Assembly: GCF_016862095.1 (NCBI RefSeq)
Contig: NZ_BOMH01000070.1
Span: 1-64,000, forward strand
DNA from: Actinoplanes cyaneus
Lineage (GTDB): Bacteria; Actinomycetota; Actinomycetes; Mycobacteriales; Micromonosporaceae
Length of the DNA: 64,000 bases
Direction: 5' to 3'
Position 1 is the first letter of the stretch. Each line of letters starts with the position of its first letter. The notes beneath the pieces were generated by a model. It was not told the origin of the DNA. It worked only from the letters and a program-made list of their open reading frames with translations, and did not search any database. Both the position numbers and the translations under genes were made by a program. Positions 42,585 through 51,416 of the stretch are shown in pieces.

Positions 42585-42590
42585 TATGTT
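42585..42590 (+). promoter_or_regulatory. Possible leaderless -10 box of marP
   Basis: TATGTT is 6 nt before the GTG start at 42597; the spacer GAGTGA is not a convincing ribosome binding site at that distance. marP could therefore be transcribed separately from the nudix gene. Confidence 0.4.
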
Positions 42591-42596
42591 GAGTGA

Positions 42597-43775
42597 GTGC
42601 CCGTGGTCGATGTCATCCTGATCGTGCTGATGCTGCTGTTCGCGATCAGCGGCTACCGCCAGGGATTCGTGATCGGGGCGTTGTCCCTCGGCGGGTTCTT
42701 CAGCGGTGTCCTGATCGGGCTCCAGCTCGGTCCGCTGCTGGCCAAGCAGTTCGCCGACGGCACGATCCGCATGGTCGTCGCCCTCGCGGTGATCCTTGCC
42801 CTGGCTGTCCTCGGTCAAACCCTGGCCGGCTGGCTCGGCACCAGCCTCCGCAAAGCCATCTTCAACCGGCCGCTGCAGCACCTCGACGACGCGGGTGGCG
42901 CGGTCGTGTCGGTCGTCGCGGTCCTGCTGGCCGCCTGGCTGGTCGCCGTGCCGATGGGCTCCACCCCGTTCCCGGGGATCAACAAGGCGGTCCGGAGCAG
43001 CGCGATCCTCGGTGGCATCAACGGGCTGATGCCGGAGCAGGCGCAGGCCCTCTCCTCGGCGCTCCGCGAGACGCTCGACACCAACGGCTTCCCCGACGTG
43101 TTCGGCGGTCTCGCGCGCACCCAGGCCAAAGAGGTCGCCGAGCCCGACCCGGCGCTGCGGAACTCGAAGATCGTGCAGACCTCCAAGCAGTCCGTCCTCA
43201 AGGTCCTCGGCGCGGCGCCCAGCTGCTCCCGGCGCATCGAGGGCACCGGTTTCGTCTACGCCGACGAGCGCGTCATGACCAACGCGCACGTGGTCGCCGG
43301 CACCCGAGACGTGGTCGTCGAGACCACCCGCGGCCAGATCGAGGGCACCGTCGTGGTCTACGACCCGAAACGCGACCTCGCCGTCATCCGGGTGCCCGGG
43401 CTGAAGGCGCCGATCATGCCGTTCGTCACGAAGAAGGCGGCGTCCGGGGCCAGCGCCATAGTTCTCGGCTATCCGCAGGACGGGCCGTACAACGCGCAGT
43501 CCGCCCGGGTCCGCGACGTCGGCGACATCACCGGGCCGGACATCTACGAGTCCGGCGACGTGACCCGGGAGATCTACACGATCAAGTCGCTGGTCCGCAG
43601 CGGCAACTCGGGCGGCCCGCTGATCGCCCCCGACGGCGAGGTGCTCGGCGTGATCTTCGCGGCGGCGGCCGACGACAAGAACGTGGGCTTCGCGCTGACG
43701 GCGGCTGAAGCGGCGCCGATCGCGAAGCTGGGGCGGGAGAGCACGCAGGCGGTCAAGACGGGCGAGTGCGCCTGA
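42597..43775 (+). CDS. marP: Membrane-embedded serine protease MarP
   Basis: MarP is a periplasmic chymotrypsin-like protease that protects mycobacteria against acid and oxidative stress and activates the hydrolase RipA. The 392-residue protein has four N-terminal CvpA-like transmembrane helices (residues 1-125), a linker and a protease domain with catalytic His231 (TNAHVVAG), Asp260 (KRDLAVIRV) and Ser338 (SGNSGGPL). Cys210 and Cys391 sit where the regulatory disulfide of M. tuberculosis MarP lies. The start is GTG at 42597. It is the last gene of the conserved block and converges with the mycosin gene. Confidence 0.95.
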   Translation: MPVVDVILIVLMLLFAISGYRQGFVIGALSLGGFFSGVLIGLQLGPLLAKQFADGTIRMVVALAVILALAVLGQTLAGWLGTSLRKAIFNRPLQHLDDAGGAVVSVVAVLLAAWLVAVPMGSTPFPGINKAVRSSAILGGINGLMPEQAQALSSALRETLDTNGFPDVFGGLARTQAKEVAEPDPALRNSKIVQTSKQSVLKVLGAAPSCSRRIEGTGFVYADERVMTNAHVVAGTRDVVVETTRGQIEGTVVVYDPKRDLAVIRVPGLKAPIMPFVTKKAASGASAIVLGYPQDGPYNAQSARVRDVGDITGPDIYESGDVTREIYTIKSLVRSGNSGGPLIAPDGEVLGVIFAAAADDKNVGFALTAAEAAPIAKLGRESTQAVKTGECA

Positions 43776-43936
43776 GCCGGGGACGCTCCGGTTCCTCTCA
43801 CTCTCGAGACAACTGCCCCGGTGGTACGCCGTGAGACCGCCACACTTCCCCACCGCCCTCGTGGTTCACGGCGCCCATGCCCGCTGCCGAAGCTGCACGG
43901 CTCCCGAGTCGTCGCCGCGCCCGGTCGCCCCGCACC

Positions 43937-43977
43937 CGGTCGGTTCTGCACCCCGGTCGGTTCTGCACCCCGGTCGG
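43937..43977. repeat. 17-bp tandem repeat (2.4 copies)
   Basis: CGGTCGGTTCTGCACCC occurs at 43937-43953 and 43954-43970, with CGGTCGG starting a third copy. It is in the non-coding gap between marP and the mycosin gene; the remainder of 43776-44271 holds the palindrome at 44022-44075 and no gene that I can support. Confidence 0.8.
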
Positions 43978-44021
43978 CCCAACCGCTCGGCTGGTCCAGC
44001 GCCCGGGGCCGCTGAGGTGCT

Positions 44022-44075
44022 CGGCTGGTGCTGACGGGTGTTTCCGGGCGTGTTCACACCCCTGAGAGCCAGCCG
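44022..44075. repeat. Dispersed palindrome, degenerate copy P5
   Basis: Left arm CGGCTGGTGCTGACGGGTGT (44022-44041) and right arm 44056-44075 (ending GAGAGCCAGCCG) are imperfectly complementary. Read on the minus strand it aligns with the imperfect copy at 60022-60071 (CTGGCTCTCAGGGGT at one end, AGCACCAG at the other). Again it is between convergent genes. Confidence 0.6.
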
Positions 44076-44271
44076 GGGTCGCGACGTCCGCTGAGGGCCG
44101 CGCGGTCGCTCGCCGTTGGCTTGTTGCCGCCCGGGTGGGGTTCTTCCCGGGCTCGACACCCACCTGACGAGCAGCAGGGGCGGTGTGCCCGCGAATGGGT
44201 CGGGTTGGTGGTGAGAGCTGCGTGAACTGGAGCGGCGCTCTCGAGAGCCGGCCGTGACGGTGAGCCGCGGG

Positions 44272-45861
44272 TCAGCCGGCGGTGGTCGCGAAACGGCGAA
44301 TGGTCACGGCAGCCGCCAGCGCCGAGATCACGAACAGCGCGATCGCGATGAAGCGCCCCCGATGCGACCCGCCCGCCTCGGCGGCCGCCGGCGCCGCCCA
44401 GCCGCCGCTGTTCGTCCCGGGCACCACCGCGGCCGGCTGCTGGCCGGTGTCGCCGCTCGGCGCCGACTGGGCCTCGCCGGGCGCCGGCGCGCTGCCGAAC
44501 CGGGCCACCCCGGCGGGCGGCGTGTTGTCCAGCGGGTTGCTAGCCGCTTCCGGCACGACGGCGGTGAGCGCCCCGGTCGGGTCGATCAGGCCGAAGCCGA
44601 AGGCGTCGTCGCGGCCGGGCGCGCCACGGTCCTTGGCGGTACGGATGATCCGGTTGATCACGTCGCTCGCCGACATGTCCGGCCAGCGGGAGCGGATCAG
44701 CGCCGCGGTCCCGGCGACCATCGGCGCGGCGAAGCTGGTGCCCTGCACCCGCCAGTAGCCGCCCGGTTTCGCGCCGACCAGGTCCGTGGCGGGGGCGGTG
44801 ACGACCGTCTCCTTGCCGGTTATCGAGCCGGACCACAGATCGGTTCCGTTGCGTTCCATGCCGGCGACAGCGATCACGCCGGGCTCGCGGGCCGGGTACC
44901 AGACACCGTGGTTCGTGGACGCGGTCGCGCTCACGTTGCCGGTGCAGGCGACGACCACCACGTCCTTGGCGAACGCGTAGTCCAGGGCGGCGGCGAGCGC
45001 CGGGCTGTTGGCGCTGCCGCCGAGCGACAGGTTGACCACCCGGGCGCCGTGGTCGACTGCCCAGCGCAGGCCTTTGGCGACGATCAGCGCGTCGTCGTAG
45101 CGGTTGTCCTCGTCCAGGACCCGTACCGGAAGAATCTTGGCTTTCGGGGCGATGCCGACCACGCCGGTGCTGTCGTCGTTGCGGCCGGCGATGATCCCGG
45201 AGACCGTGGTGCCATGGCCGACCGGGTCGGTGTCGCCGCCGTCGCCGGTCTTGGTGTTCACCAGGTCCAGCCCGGGCAGGACCTGGCCTTCCAGGTCGGG
45301 GTGGTGCGCGTCCACCCCGGAGTCGATCACGGCGACGGTGATGCCGGTGCCGTCCGCGTAGGTCCACGCGTCGGTCAGGTCGAGCGCCTGCAACTGCCAC
45401 TCGTCGGCCCGGACCGTGTCGATCGCGGCGCCCGGGTCGGCCAGCGGCTTGCTGAACGTGGTGCCCTCGACCACCTCGTCGGCCGCCCCCGGCTCGGCCA
45501 GCGGCAGGCCGCCCAAATGCGAGGCCAGCGGCAGGCCGGCCACACGCGAGACCAGCGGCAGGCCGGAAACGTGCGAGGCCAGCGGCAGGCCGGAAAGGGG
45601 CGAGCCGAGGGGCAGGCCGGAAACGTGCGAGACGAACGGCAGGCCGGACACCTGCGCGGAGAGCGGCCCGGTCGTCAGCGCGGGCGAACCCGCGAACGCG
45701 GGCGAGGCCGCCGGCATCAGGGCGATGAACCCGGCAAGGGCCGCCACCCCGAGTCGCCGCCCGCTCACCATCGGACACCGCCGCGGGGTGCACGACACCG
45801 CGGCCGCTGCGGCCGGAAGGTTGCGCTCACTCTGGTCACGGGTCGGCGTCGCCATTCTCAT
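44272..45861 (-). CDS. mycP: Type VII secretion-associated mycosin (subtilisin S8 protease)
   Basis: Mycosins are membrane-anchored subtilases required for type VII secretion. The triad is Asp in VIDSGVDAHHPDL, His in VGHGTTVSGIIAG and Ser in GTSFAAPMVAG; the oxyanion Asn is in ACTGN. The C-terminus has a Pro/Ala linker, a transmembrane helix (FIAIALFVISALAAAVTI) and a short Arg tail. Between the signal peptide and the protease are six 9-residue repeats of the type (V/L)SGLPLxS(H/R), encoded at 45490-45651, which ordinary mycosins lack. Starts at ATG 45861 and ATG 45771 both leave a signal peptide (GVAALAGFIALMPAA); neither has a clear ribosome binding site. eccC lies 63 bp upstream. Confidence 0.92.
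   Translation of the reverse strand: MRMATPTRDQSERNLPAAAAAVSCTPRRCPMVSGRRLGVAALAGFIALMPAASPAFAGSPALTTGPLSAQVSGLPFVSHVSGLPLGSPLSGLPLASHVSGLPLVSRVAGLPLASHLGGLPLAEPGAADEVVEGTTFSKPLADPGAAIDTVRADEWQLQALDLTDAWTYADGTGITVAVIDSGVDAHHPDLEGQVLPGLDLVNTKTGDGGDTDPVGHGTTVSGIIAGRNDDSTGVVGIAPKAKILPVRVLDEDNRYDDALIVAKGLRWAVDHGARVVNLSLGGSANSPALAAALDYAFAKDVVVVACTGNVSATASTNHGVWYPAREPGVIAVAGMERNGTDLWSGSITGKETVVTAPATDLVGAKPGGYWRVQGTSFAAPMVAGTAALIRSRWPDMSASDVINRIIRTAKDRGAPGRDDAFGFGLIDPTGALTAVVPEAASNPLDNTPPAGVARFGSAPAPGEAQSAPSGDTGQQPAAVVPGTNSGGWAAPAAAEAGGSHRGRFIAIALFVISALAAAVTIRRFATTAG
45490..45651 (-). repeat. Six 27-bp repeats in mycP encoding a 9-residue motif
   Basis: Six consecutive 27-bp units encode (V/L)(S/A/G)GLPL(A/V/G)S(H/R/P). 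The DNA copies are clearly related (GGCAGGCC in every unit), so the array probably grew by slippage or unequal recombination and may vary in number between strains. Confidence 0.9.
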
Positions 45862-45924
45862 GATGGTCAGTCGATGGGGGGAGATTACTCCGAAACCGTT
45901 GCGTGTCGCTGCGGTCCGAGGTCC

Positions 45925-48900
45925 CTAATCGCACTGGGAGTCTGTCCCTGGCCCGGATTCGGGAAGTGCCAGCTGGATCAGGCGAATTCCCTCACGGCGG
46001 GTGATCAGTCGGCCACGCCCCGGCGGCATCCGTTCCGGCCGCACGGTACTGATCAACGCACCCTCCTCAGGAGATCCCGACATCACCAGGCCGGGCGCGG
46101 AAAGCTCCCGCAGGCGCTGGATCACCGGCTCGTAGAGCACCCGCCCGGCACCACCGGCCCGCCGGGTGAGCACCAGGTGCAGCCCGAGGTCCCGGGCCTG
46201 CGGAAGGTACTCCAGCAGCGGGGTGAGCGGGTTGACCGGCCCGGCGGCCACCAGGTCGTAGTCGTCGACCAGCACGAACAGCTCCGGCCCGGTCCACCAG
46301 GAACGGTCCCGGAGGTCTTTGGCGGTGACCTCGGGGCCGGGCAGGCGCTTCTCCATGTATCCCGCCACCGAGTGCATCAGGTCCAGGGTGGGCTGGGCCT
46401 GCATCCCGTACCCGATCCGATGGCCGGTCTCCGGCAGGTCCATCAGGCTGCGCCGGTAGTCGACCAGGATGATGCGGGCCTGCTCGGGCTCGAACCGGCC
46501 GGTCACCGACGCGGCCAGGGTGCGGAGGAAGGTCGACTTGCCGCACTCGGCGTCACCGAGCAGCAGGAAGTGCGGATCGGAGGCGAAGTCGACGGTCACC
46601 GGTTCCAGATCGGCCTCGGCCAGGCCGATCGGCAGCCGCAGGCCCTCGCCGGCGGCCGCGATCCGCCGGTACGCCACCGTCGCCGGCAACAGCCGCACCC
46701 GCGGCGCCACCGCCCCGGACCAGGCCGAGGCCACCGCCTTGACCAGCGCGGCGGTGTCGCCCAGCGAGGTCACCGCGGGTCGTGCCGTGAGCAGGTGCAG
46801 CCACTGTCCCGTGACCACCGGGTGCTCGATCACGCCCCGTCCGGGCTGCCGCTCCGGCACCGCCGTGGCGGCCCGCCGCCCGACGTGCGAGTCCGAGGTG
46901 TCGCCGAGCCGCAGTTCCACCCGTGATCCGAAGAGGTCTCGCACCGCGGGCCGAAAGTCCATCCACCGGGAGGCGCCGGCCACCAGGTGGATCCCGTACG
47001 ACAGCCCGCGCGTCGCCAGATCGGTCAGCACCTGCTCGAGCTCCTCGAAGTCGGCGCGCACCGTGGCCCAGCCGTCCACCACGAGGAACACGTCGGGGCC
47101 GGTCCCGGACCGCCGGAACTCGGCCATCGAAGCGATCCCGAGCTCGGCGAACGTCCGTTCGCGCTCGGCCAGCAGGGTGACCATCTCGCCGGCGGTCCGG
47201 CGTACGCCCTCGGCCTCCAGCCGCCCGAACACCCCACCGACGTGCGGCAGCCCGCGCAGCGCGCCGAGCGACCCGCCCCCGAAGTCCAGGCAGTACACCT
47301 GCGCCTCGGCGGGCGTATGGGTCAGCGCCAGCCCGCAGATCAGCGTGCGCAGCGCTGTCGACTTGCCGCTGAGCGTCCCGCCGACCACCGCCACGTGTCC
47401 GGCCGCCCCGCCCAGCTGCAGCCACAGCACGTCCCGCAGTTGCTCGCGTGGCTTGTCCACCAGCGCGACCGGCACCTGCAGCGCGCCGTGCAGTGCAGGG
47501 TTCGCGCAGGCCAGCCCGCGGTCCCGGTCGACGACGGGTGTCCCGAGCAGATCGTCGAGCGCGGCCGAGGTGTCCAAGGGCGGCAGCCACACCCGATGAG
47601 CCGGCGGACCCTGCCCGGCCATCCGGTCGACCAGCACGCTGAGCATGGTCGGCCCGTCCTGGACCGGCTCGGCGGCGACCGGGAGGGCGGCCTGGGTCGC
47701 GACGGTGCGCGTGGTGAACGCCATCACGCGCATCTCGGCGGCCCGGCCCGGGACGACTGCCCGGCGCACCCGCCCGGACACGAACGCTCCGCGGAACCGG
47801 ATCAGCGGCCCGTTCCCGAACTTCAGATACGCGTGCCCCGGGGCGCCGGGCAGGTCGGCAGCGTCCGGCACACCCAGGACGACCCGGGATTCCATGCTGT
47901 TGAAGGTCTTCAGCCCGATTCGGTACGACAGGTGCGTGTCCAGCCCCCGCAGCCGCCCCTCCTCCAGCCGCTGACTGGCCAGCAACAGGTGCACGCCCAG
48001 CGACCGCCCGAGCCGCCCGATCTGCAGGAACATCTCGATGAAGTCCGGTTTGTGCAGCAGCAGCTCGGCGAACTCGTCGACGATCACGAAAAGCGACGGC
48101 AGCGGGGGAAGGGTCGCGCCCGCCGCCCGCGCCCGCTCGTAATCCGGCAGCCCGGCGAAGTTCCCGGCCTTGCGCAGCAACTCCTGGCGCCGGATCAGCT
48201 CGCCGTCGATCGCCTCCGCCATCCGGTCGACCAGCGGCAGCTCGTCGTTGAGGTTGGTGATCAGGGCGGCGGTGTGCGGCAGCCGGTCCATCGAGGCGAA
48301 GGTCGCGCCGCCCTTGAAGTCGATCAGCACGAAGTTCAGCTGCTCGGAGGAGTGCGTGGCGGCCAGCGCCAGCACGAGCGTGCGCAGCAGCTCCGACTTG
48401 CCCGACCCGGTGGCCCCGATGAGCAGCCCGTGCGGGCCCATCCCGTCCTGCGCCGACTCCTTCAGATCCAGCTCGACCGGCAGGCCCTCGGGTGTCGTCC
48501 CGATCGGCACCCGCAGCCGTTCCCGGCCGGTCCGTGGTCGTCGGCCCTCGACCGGCCGGAAGCTCTCCGGGTCGCCGATGCCGAGCAGGTCGCTGAACCC
48601 GGTCTCGGCCGGCGCCGGTGTGCCGTCCGGGTCGCTCGCGCCGGCCAGGCGCAGCGGGGCCAGCCGCCGGGCGATCGCCTCGGCCACTGTCGCGGGCAGC
48701 CCGTCGGCGCGGCCGGCCTCGGTCTCGACGTCCATCGTGGCGGTGCGCAGCGTCCCGGCCGGCCCGGCCTCCAGCGCGAGGGTGGTCCGGTCCAGCAGCC
48801 GGGGCGGCGGGGTGTCCAGGTCCAGCACTGTCACGCCGTCCAGGCCGTCGTCCCCGGCGAGCGGGCCGGGACCGTCGCGGACGATCACCACGTGCGGCCC

Positions 48901-49830
48901 GGACCGGCCCGGCGCGCCCGCCTGGAACCGTGGGCGGCCGCCGATCAGGTCGTCGAGCAGCCGGTCCAGCTCGGGGCCGGAGCCGGCCACCAGCCGCAGC
49001 GGGCCGAGCGCGTCCCCACGCTCGGGGTGCAGGGCGTGCGGCAGCCACTTCACCCACTCCCACTCGGCGCGCCGCCGCGGCCCGGCACAGACCGCGATCA
49101 GCAGGTCGTCCGGCGGGTGGAAGACGGCGAGCTGGGTGAGCACGGCCCGGACCAGGGCGCGGGCCGGCTCGTCGCCGCGCACGTGGACCCGGGCGAACCC
49201 GCGCAGCGACATCGCCACCGGCAGGTCGGGCACCACCGACCAGGCGTCCAGGAATCGCCGCAGCGAGCCCGCCGTCATCGGCTCCAGCTCGTGCAACGGC
49301 CGGGTGGGCGGCGGCAGCAGCGGGGTGGCCAGGGATTGCGGGCCGAGCCCGACTCGCACCACGCCGAAGTCGGGGTCGTCGGGCCGGCGTTCCCAGAGTC
49401 GATGGCTGGACACCGTGGACCACAGGCGGGACGGGTCGGGATGGCGATAGAGCAGGCCGGCGCGCTGACGCCGCACGGTCTGGCGGACCCGCCGCCGCAG
49501 GACGGCCAGGTGGCGCAGGTAGTCGCGGCGGGCGGCGGCCATCTCGGCGCGGCGCGGGCCGGTCGCCGAGCCGAACGAGGTGGCCAGCATGGCCAGCGAG
49601 GAGACCCCGAAGAGGCCACCGATCACGTACGAGTACGCCCCGCCCCGTCCCTGGCCCATCATCATCGCCATCGCGACCGTCCCGCCCAGCATCGGCAGCA
49701 CCATGAGCGCCTGCTGCCAGCGCCCGGCGGGCGGGGCGGGGGTCTCCGGCGGCGCCTCGACGGGCAGCTCCCCGAACGGGATCTCGGGCGCCGGTCGGCG
49801 CTCGGCCCGTCTGATCGCCACGGTGCCCAT
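45925..49830 (-). CDS. eccC: Type VII secretion motor ATPase EccC
   Basis: EccC is the FtsK/SpoIIIE-type motor of ESX secretion. The 1301-residue single-chain protein has two N-terminal transmembrane helices (VLPMLGGTVAMAMMM, SYVIGGLFGVSSLAMLAT), a coupling region and three ATPase domains with Walker A motifs GATGSGKS, GGTLSGKS and GDAECGKS. The first Walker B (LFVIVDEFAEL) is canonical; the second (VFLVVDGWATV) lacks the Glu and the third (LFVLVDDYDLV) has Asp, the usual asymmetry in which only the first domain is a strong ATPase. ATG 49830 is the start. It is divergent from eccD by 131 bp and upstream of mycP. No eccB, eccE or esx gene is next to it. Confidence 0.95.
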   Translation of the reverse strand: MGTVAIRRAERRPAPEIPFGELPVEAPPETPAPPAGRWQQALMVLPMLGGTVAMAMMMGQGRGGAYSYVIGGLFGVSSLAMLATSFGSATGPRRAEMAAARRDYLRHLAVLRRRVRQTVRRQRAGLLYRHPDPSRLWSTVSSHRLWERRPDDPDFGVVRVGLGPQSLATPLLPPPTRPLHELEPMTAGSLRRFLDAWSVVPDLPVAMSLRGFARVHVRGDEPARALVRAVLTQLAVFHPPDDLLIAVCAGPRRRAEWEWVKWLPHALHPERGDALGPLRLVAGSGPELDRLLDDLIGGRPRFQAGAPGRSGPHVVIVRDGPGPLAGDDGLDGVTVLDLDTPPPRLLDRTTLALEAGPAGTLRTATMDVETEAGRADGLPATVAEAIARRLAPLRLAGASDPDGTPAPAETGFSDLLGIGDPESFRPVEGRRPRTGRERLRVPIGTTPEGLPVELDLKESAQDGMGPHGLLIGATGSGKSELLRTLVLALAATHSSEQLNFVLIDFKGGATFASMDRLPHTAALITNLNDELPLVDRMAEAIDGELIRRQELLRKAGNFAGLPDYERARAAGATLPPLPSLFVIVDEFAELLLHKPDFIEMFLQIGRLGRSLGVHLLLASQRLEEGRLRGLDTHLSYRIGLKTFNSMESRVVLGVPDAADLPGAPGHAYLKFGNGPLIRFRGAFVSGRVRRAVVPGRAAEMRVMAFTTRTVATQAALPVAAEPVQDGPTMLSVLVDRMAGQGPPAHRVWLPPLDTSAALDDLLGTPVVDRDRGLACANPALHGALQVPVALVDKPREQLRDVLWLQLGGAAGHVAVVGGTLSGKSTALRTLICGLALTHTPAEAQVYCLDFGGGSLGALRGLPHVGGVFGRLEAEGVRRTAGEMVTLLAERERTFAELGIASMAEFRRSGTGPDVFLVVDGWATVRADFEELEQVLTDLATRGLSYGIHLVAGASRWMDFRPAVRDLFGSRVELRLGDTSDSHVGRRAATAVPERQPGRGVIEHPVVTGQWLHLLTARPAVTSLGDTAALVKAVASAWSGAVAPRVRLLPATVAYRRIAAAGEGLRLPIGLAEADLEPVTVDFASDPHFLLLGDAECGKSTFLRTLAASVTGRFEPEQARIILVDYRRSLMDLPETGHRIGYGMQAQPTLDLMHSVAGYMEKRLPGPEVTAKDLRDRSWWTGPELFVLVDDYDLVAAGPVNPLTPLLEYLPQARDLGLHLVLTRRAGGAGRVLYEPVIQRLRELSAPGLVMSGSPEEGALISTVRPERMPPGRGRLITRREGIRLIQLALPESGPGTDSQCD

Positions 49831-49961
49831 CCGGCCGCCGCCTCTCCGTCGCGGAACGTGCCCCGGCGGTCACGGGGCATCACGACGCGCTCATGCTAGA
49901 TACAGTCCTGTCGATCCCGCAGCACCGAATCGTTCCCCTGTGGACAACCGGGAGGGGCCTG

Positions 49962-51344
49962 ATGAGCACCGGTCTGGCTCGAGTGACGATCAGCGCCCCG
50001 CAGCGCCGGGTGGATGTCGCGCTGCCCGAGCACGTGCCGCTCGCCGAGCTGCTGCCCGAGGTGCTCCGGCACGCCGGTGAGGATCTCGCCGACACCGGTG
50101 AGCGGCACGGTGGGTGGGTGCTGCGCCGGGCCGACGGGCTCGCCCTGGAGATCGGCAGCGGACTTCATCCACAGGGTGTGCGTGACGGTGAGGTGCTGCA
50201 CCTGAGCCCGGCCCACGACGACTGGCCGGAGTGGGAGTTCGACGACGTGGTGGAAGCCGTCGCCGAGGGCGCCCGCCGGCGCGGCGGCCTCTGGACCCCG
50301 GCCGCGACCCGCACGACGACCCTGATCGCGGCCGGCGCGGTCCTCACCCTGGGCCTGCTGGCGCTGCGCGGCGACACCTCGGGCTGGCCCGGTCTGGGCC
50401 TGGCCACGCTGCTCACCCTGGCCGCGACAACCACTTCCCGGGCGTACGGCGTGGCCGGCGCGGGCGTGGTGCTCGGCTGTTTCGCGATGCCCTACGCGTT
50501 CACCGGCGCGACCGCCCTGGTCACCTCGTCCGGCGGCGACCGGATCAGCGGCCCGGGCCTGCTGGCGGGCTCGGTCGCGGTCCTCCTGGCAGCAACGCTC
50601 GGCGGGGCCGGGGTCGCGGCCGGTCCGCGGGTCTTCACGGCCGGCGCGACGATCGGCGTGCTGGGCGCCCTGACCGCGCTCACCGTGCTGGCCGCGGGCC
50701 CGGCGGCCGGCGCCGCGGCGCTGATGGCGGCCCTGGTCTGCGGGATCTCGCTGCTCCCGGCGCTCGCCCTGCGGCTGGGCCGTACCCCGATGCCTCCGGC
50801 CACCCTGCCGGAGGAGATGCCGGACGAGCCGGCCGGTACGGCCCTGGAGGCGCTGCGCCGGCGGCCGGACCGGGAGGTGGTCTTCGCCGCGGCCCGCCGG
50901 GCCGACGAGTTCCTGGCCGGCCTGCTGCTCGGCCACGCGCTGCTGGTGGCCGCCGCGGCGGTGGCGCTGGCGGTCGTGAGCACGCCGGCGGCGCGGATCC
51001 TGCTGGCGACCGCCGCGATCGCCCTGCTGCTGCGGTCCCGGCTGTTCCGCGCGCGCCGGCACCGGCTGCCGATGATCGCGGGCGGGCTGGCCGCTCTCGT
51101 CACGCTCGGCGCCGGCCTGCTCGCCGAGGCGCCGCCGAAGGTCCTGCCCGTGGTGACGCTGGGGTGCGTGCTGCTGGCGCTGGCCGTCGTGGCCGGTGGG
51201 ACCATCTGGGCGCAGCGCCCGCCGGCGCCGTCCGTGAGCCGGGCCGCGGACGCACTGGACGTGCTGGCCACGGTGTCGGTGATCCCGGTGGCGTGCGCGG
51301 TGGCCGGCCTCTACCGCGCGGTCAGCGGTCTCGGCGTCGGATAG
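49962..51344 (+). CDS. eccD: Type VII secretion integral membrane protein EccD
   Basis: EccD forms the membrane channel vestibule of the ESX complex. The 460-residue protein has an N-terminal ubiquitin-like domain (residues about 5-90, LARVTISAPQRRVDVALPEH to GEVLHLSPAHDD) and eleven hydrophobic helices that I can count, matching the family. ATG 49962 is chosen because GGAGG lies 6 nt before it; an ATG at 49893 would add 23 residues without ESX character. It is divergent from eccC and convergent with ppa. Confidence 0.93.
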   Translation: MSTGLARVTISAPQRRVDVALPEHVPLAELLPEVLRHAGEDLADTGERHGGWVLRRADGLALEIGSGLHPQGVRDGEVLHLSPAHDDWPEWEFDDVVEAVAEGARRRGGLWTPAATRTTTLIAAGAVLTLGLLALRGDTSGWPGLGLATLLTLAATTTSRAYGVAGAGVVLGCFAMPYAFTGATALVTSSGGDRISGPGLLAGSVAVLLAATLGGAGVAAGPRVFTAGATIGVLGALTALTVLAAGPAAGAAALMAALVCGISLLPALALRLGRTPMPPATLPEEMPDEPAGTALEALRRRPDREVVFAAARRADEFLAGLLLGHALLVAAAAVALAVVSTPAARILLATAAIALLLRSRLFRARRHRLPMIAGGLAALVTLGAGLLAEAPPKVLPVVTLGCVLLALAVVAGGTIWAQRPPAPSVSRAADALDVLATVSVIPVACAVAGLYRAVSGLGVG

Positions 51345-51348
51345 CCAT

Positions 51349-51390
51349 ACGACCGCACCTGCGAGGCGCGGGCCCCGCAGGTGCGGTCGT
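51349..51390. terminator. Bidirectional terminator between eccD and ppa
   Basis: Perfect 14-bp arms ACGACCGCACCTGC (51349-51362) and its complement (51377-51390) enclose a 14-nt GC-rich loop. It starts 4 bp after the eccD stop and ends 26 bp before the ppa stop. Confidence 0.8.
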
Positions 51391-51416
51391 CAGCGGTATC
51401 AGGGGATACGAACGAT

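Noticed and set aside
44254..49899. Very long plus-strand open frames (890 and 970 codons) opposite mycP and eccC
   Set aside because: The minus-strand frames carry the subtilase triad and three P-loops; the plus-strand translations are His/Arg/Gln-rich shadows.
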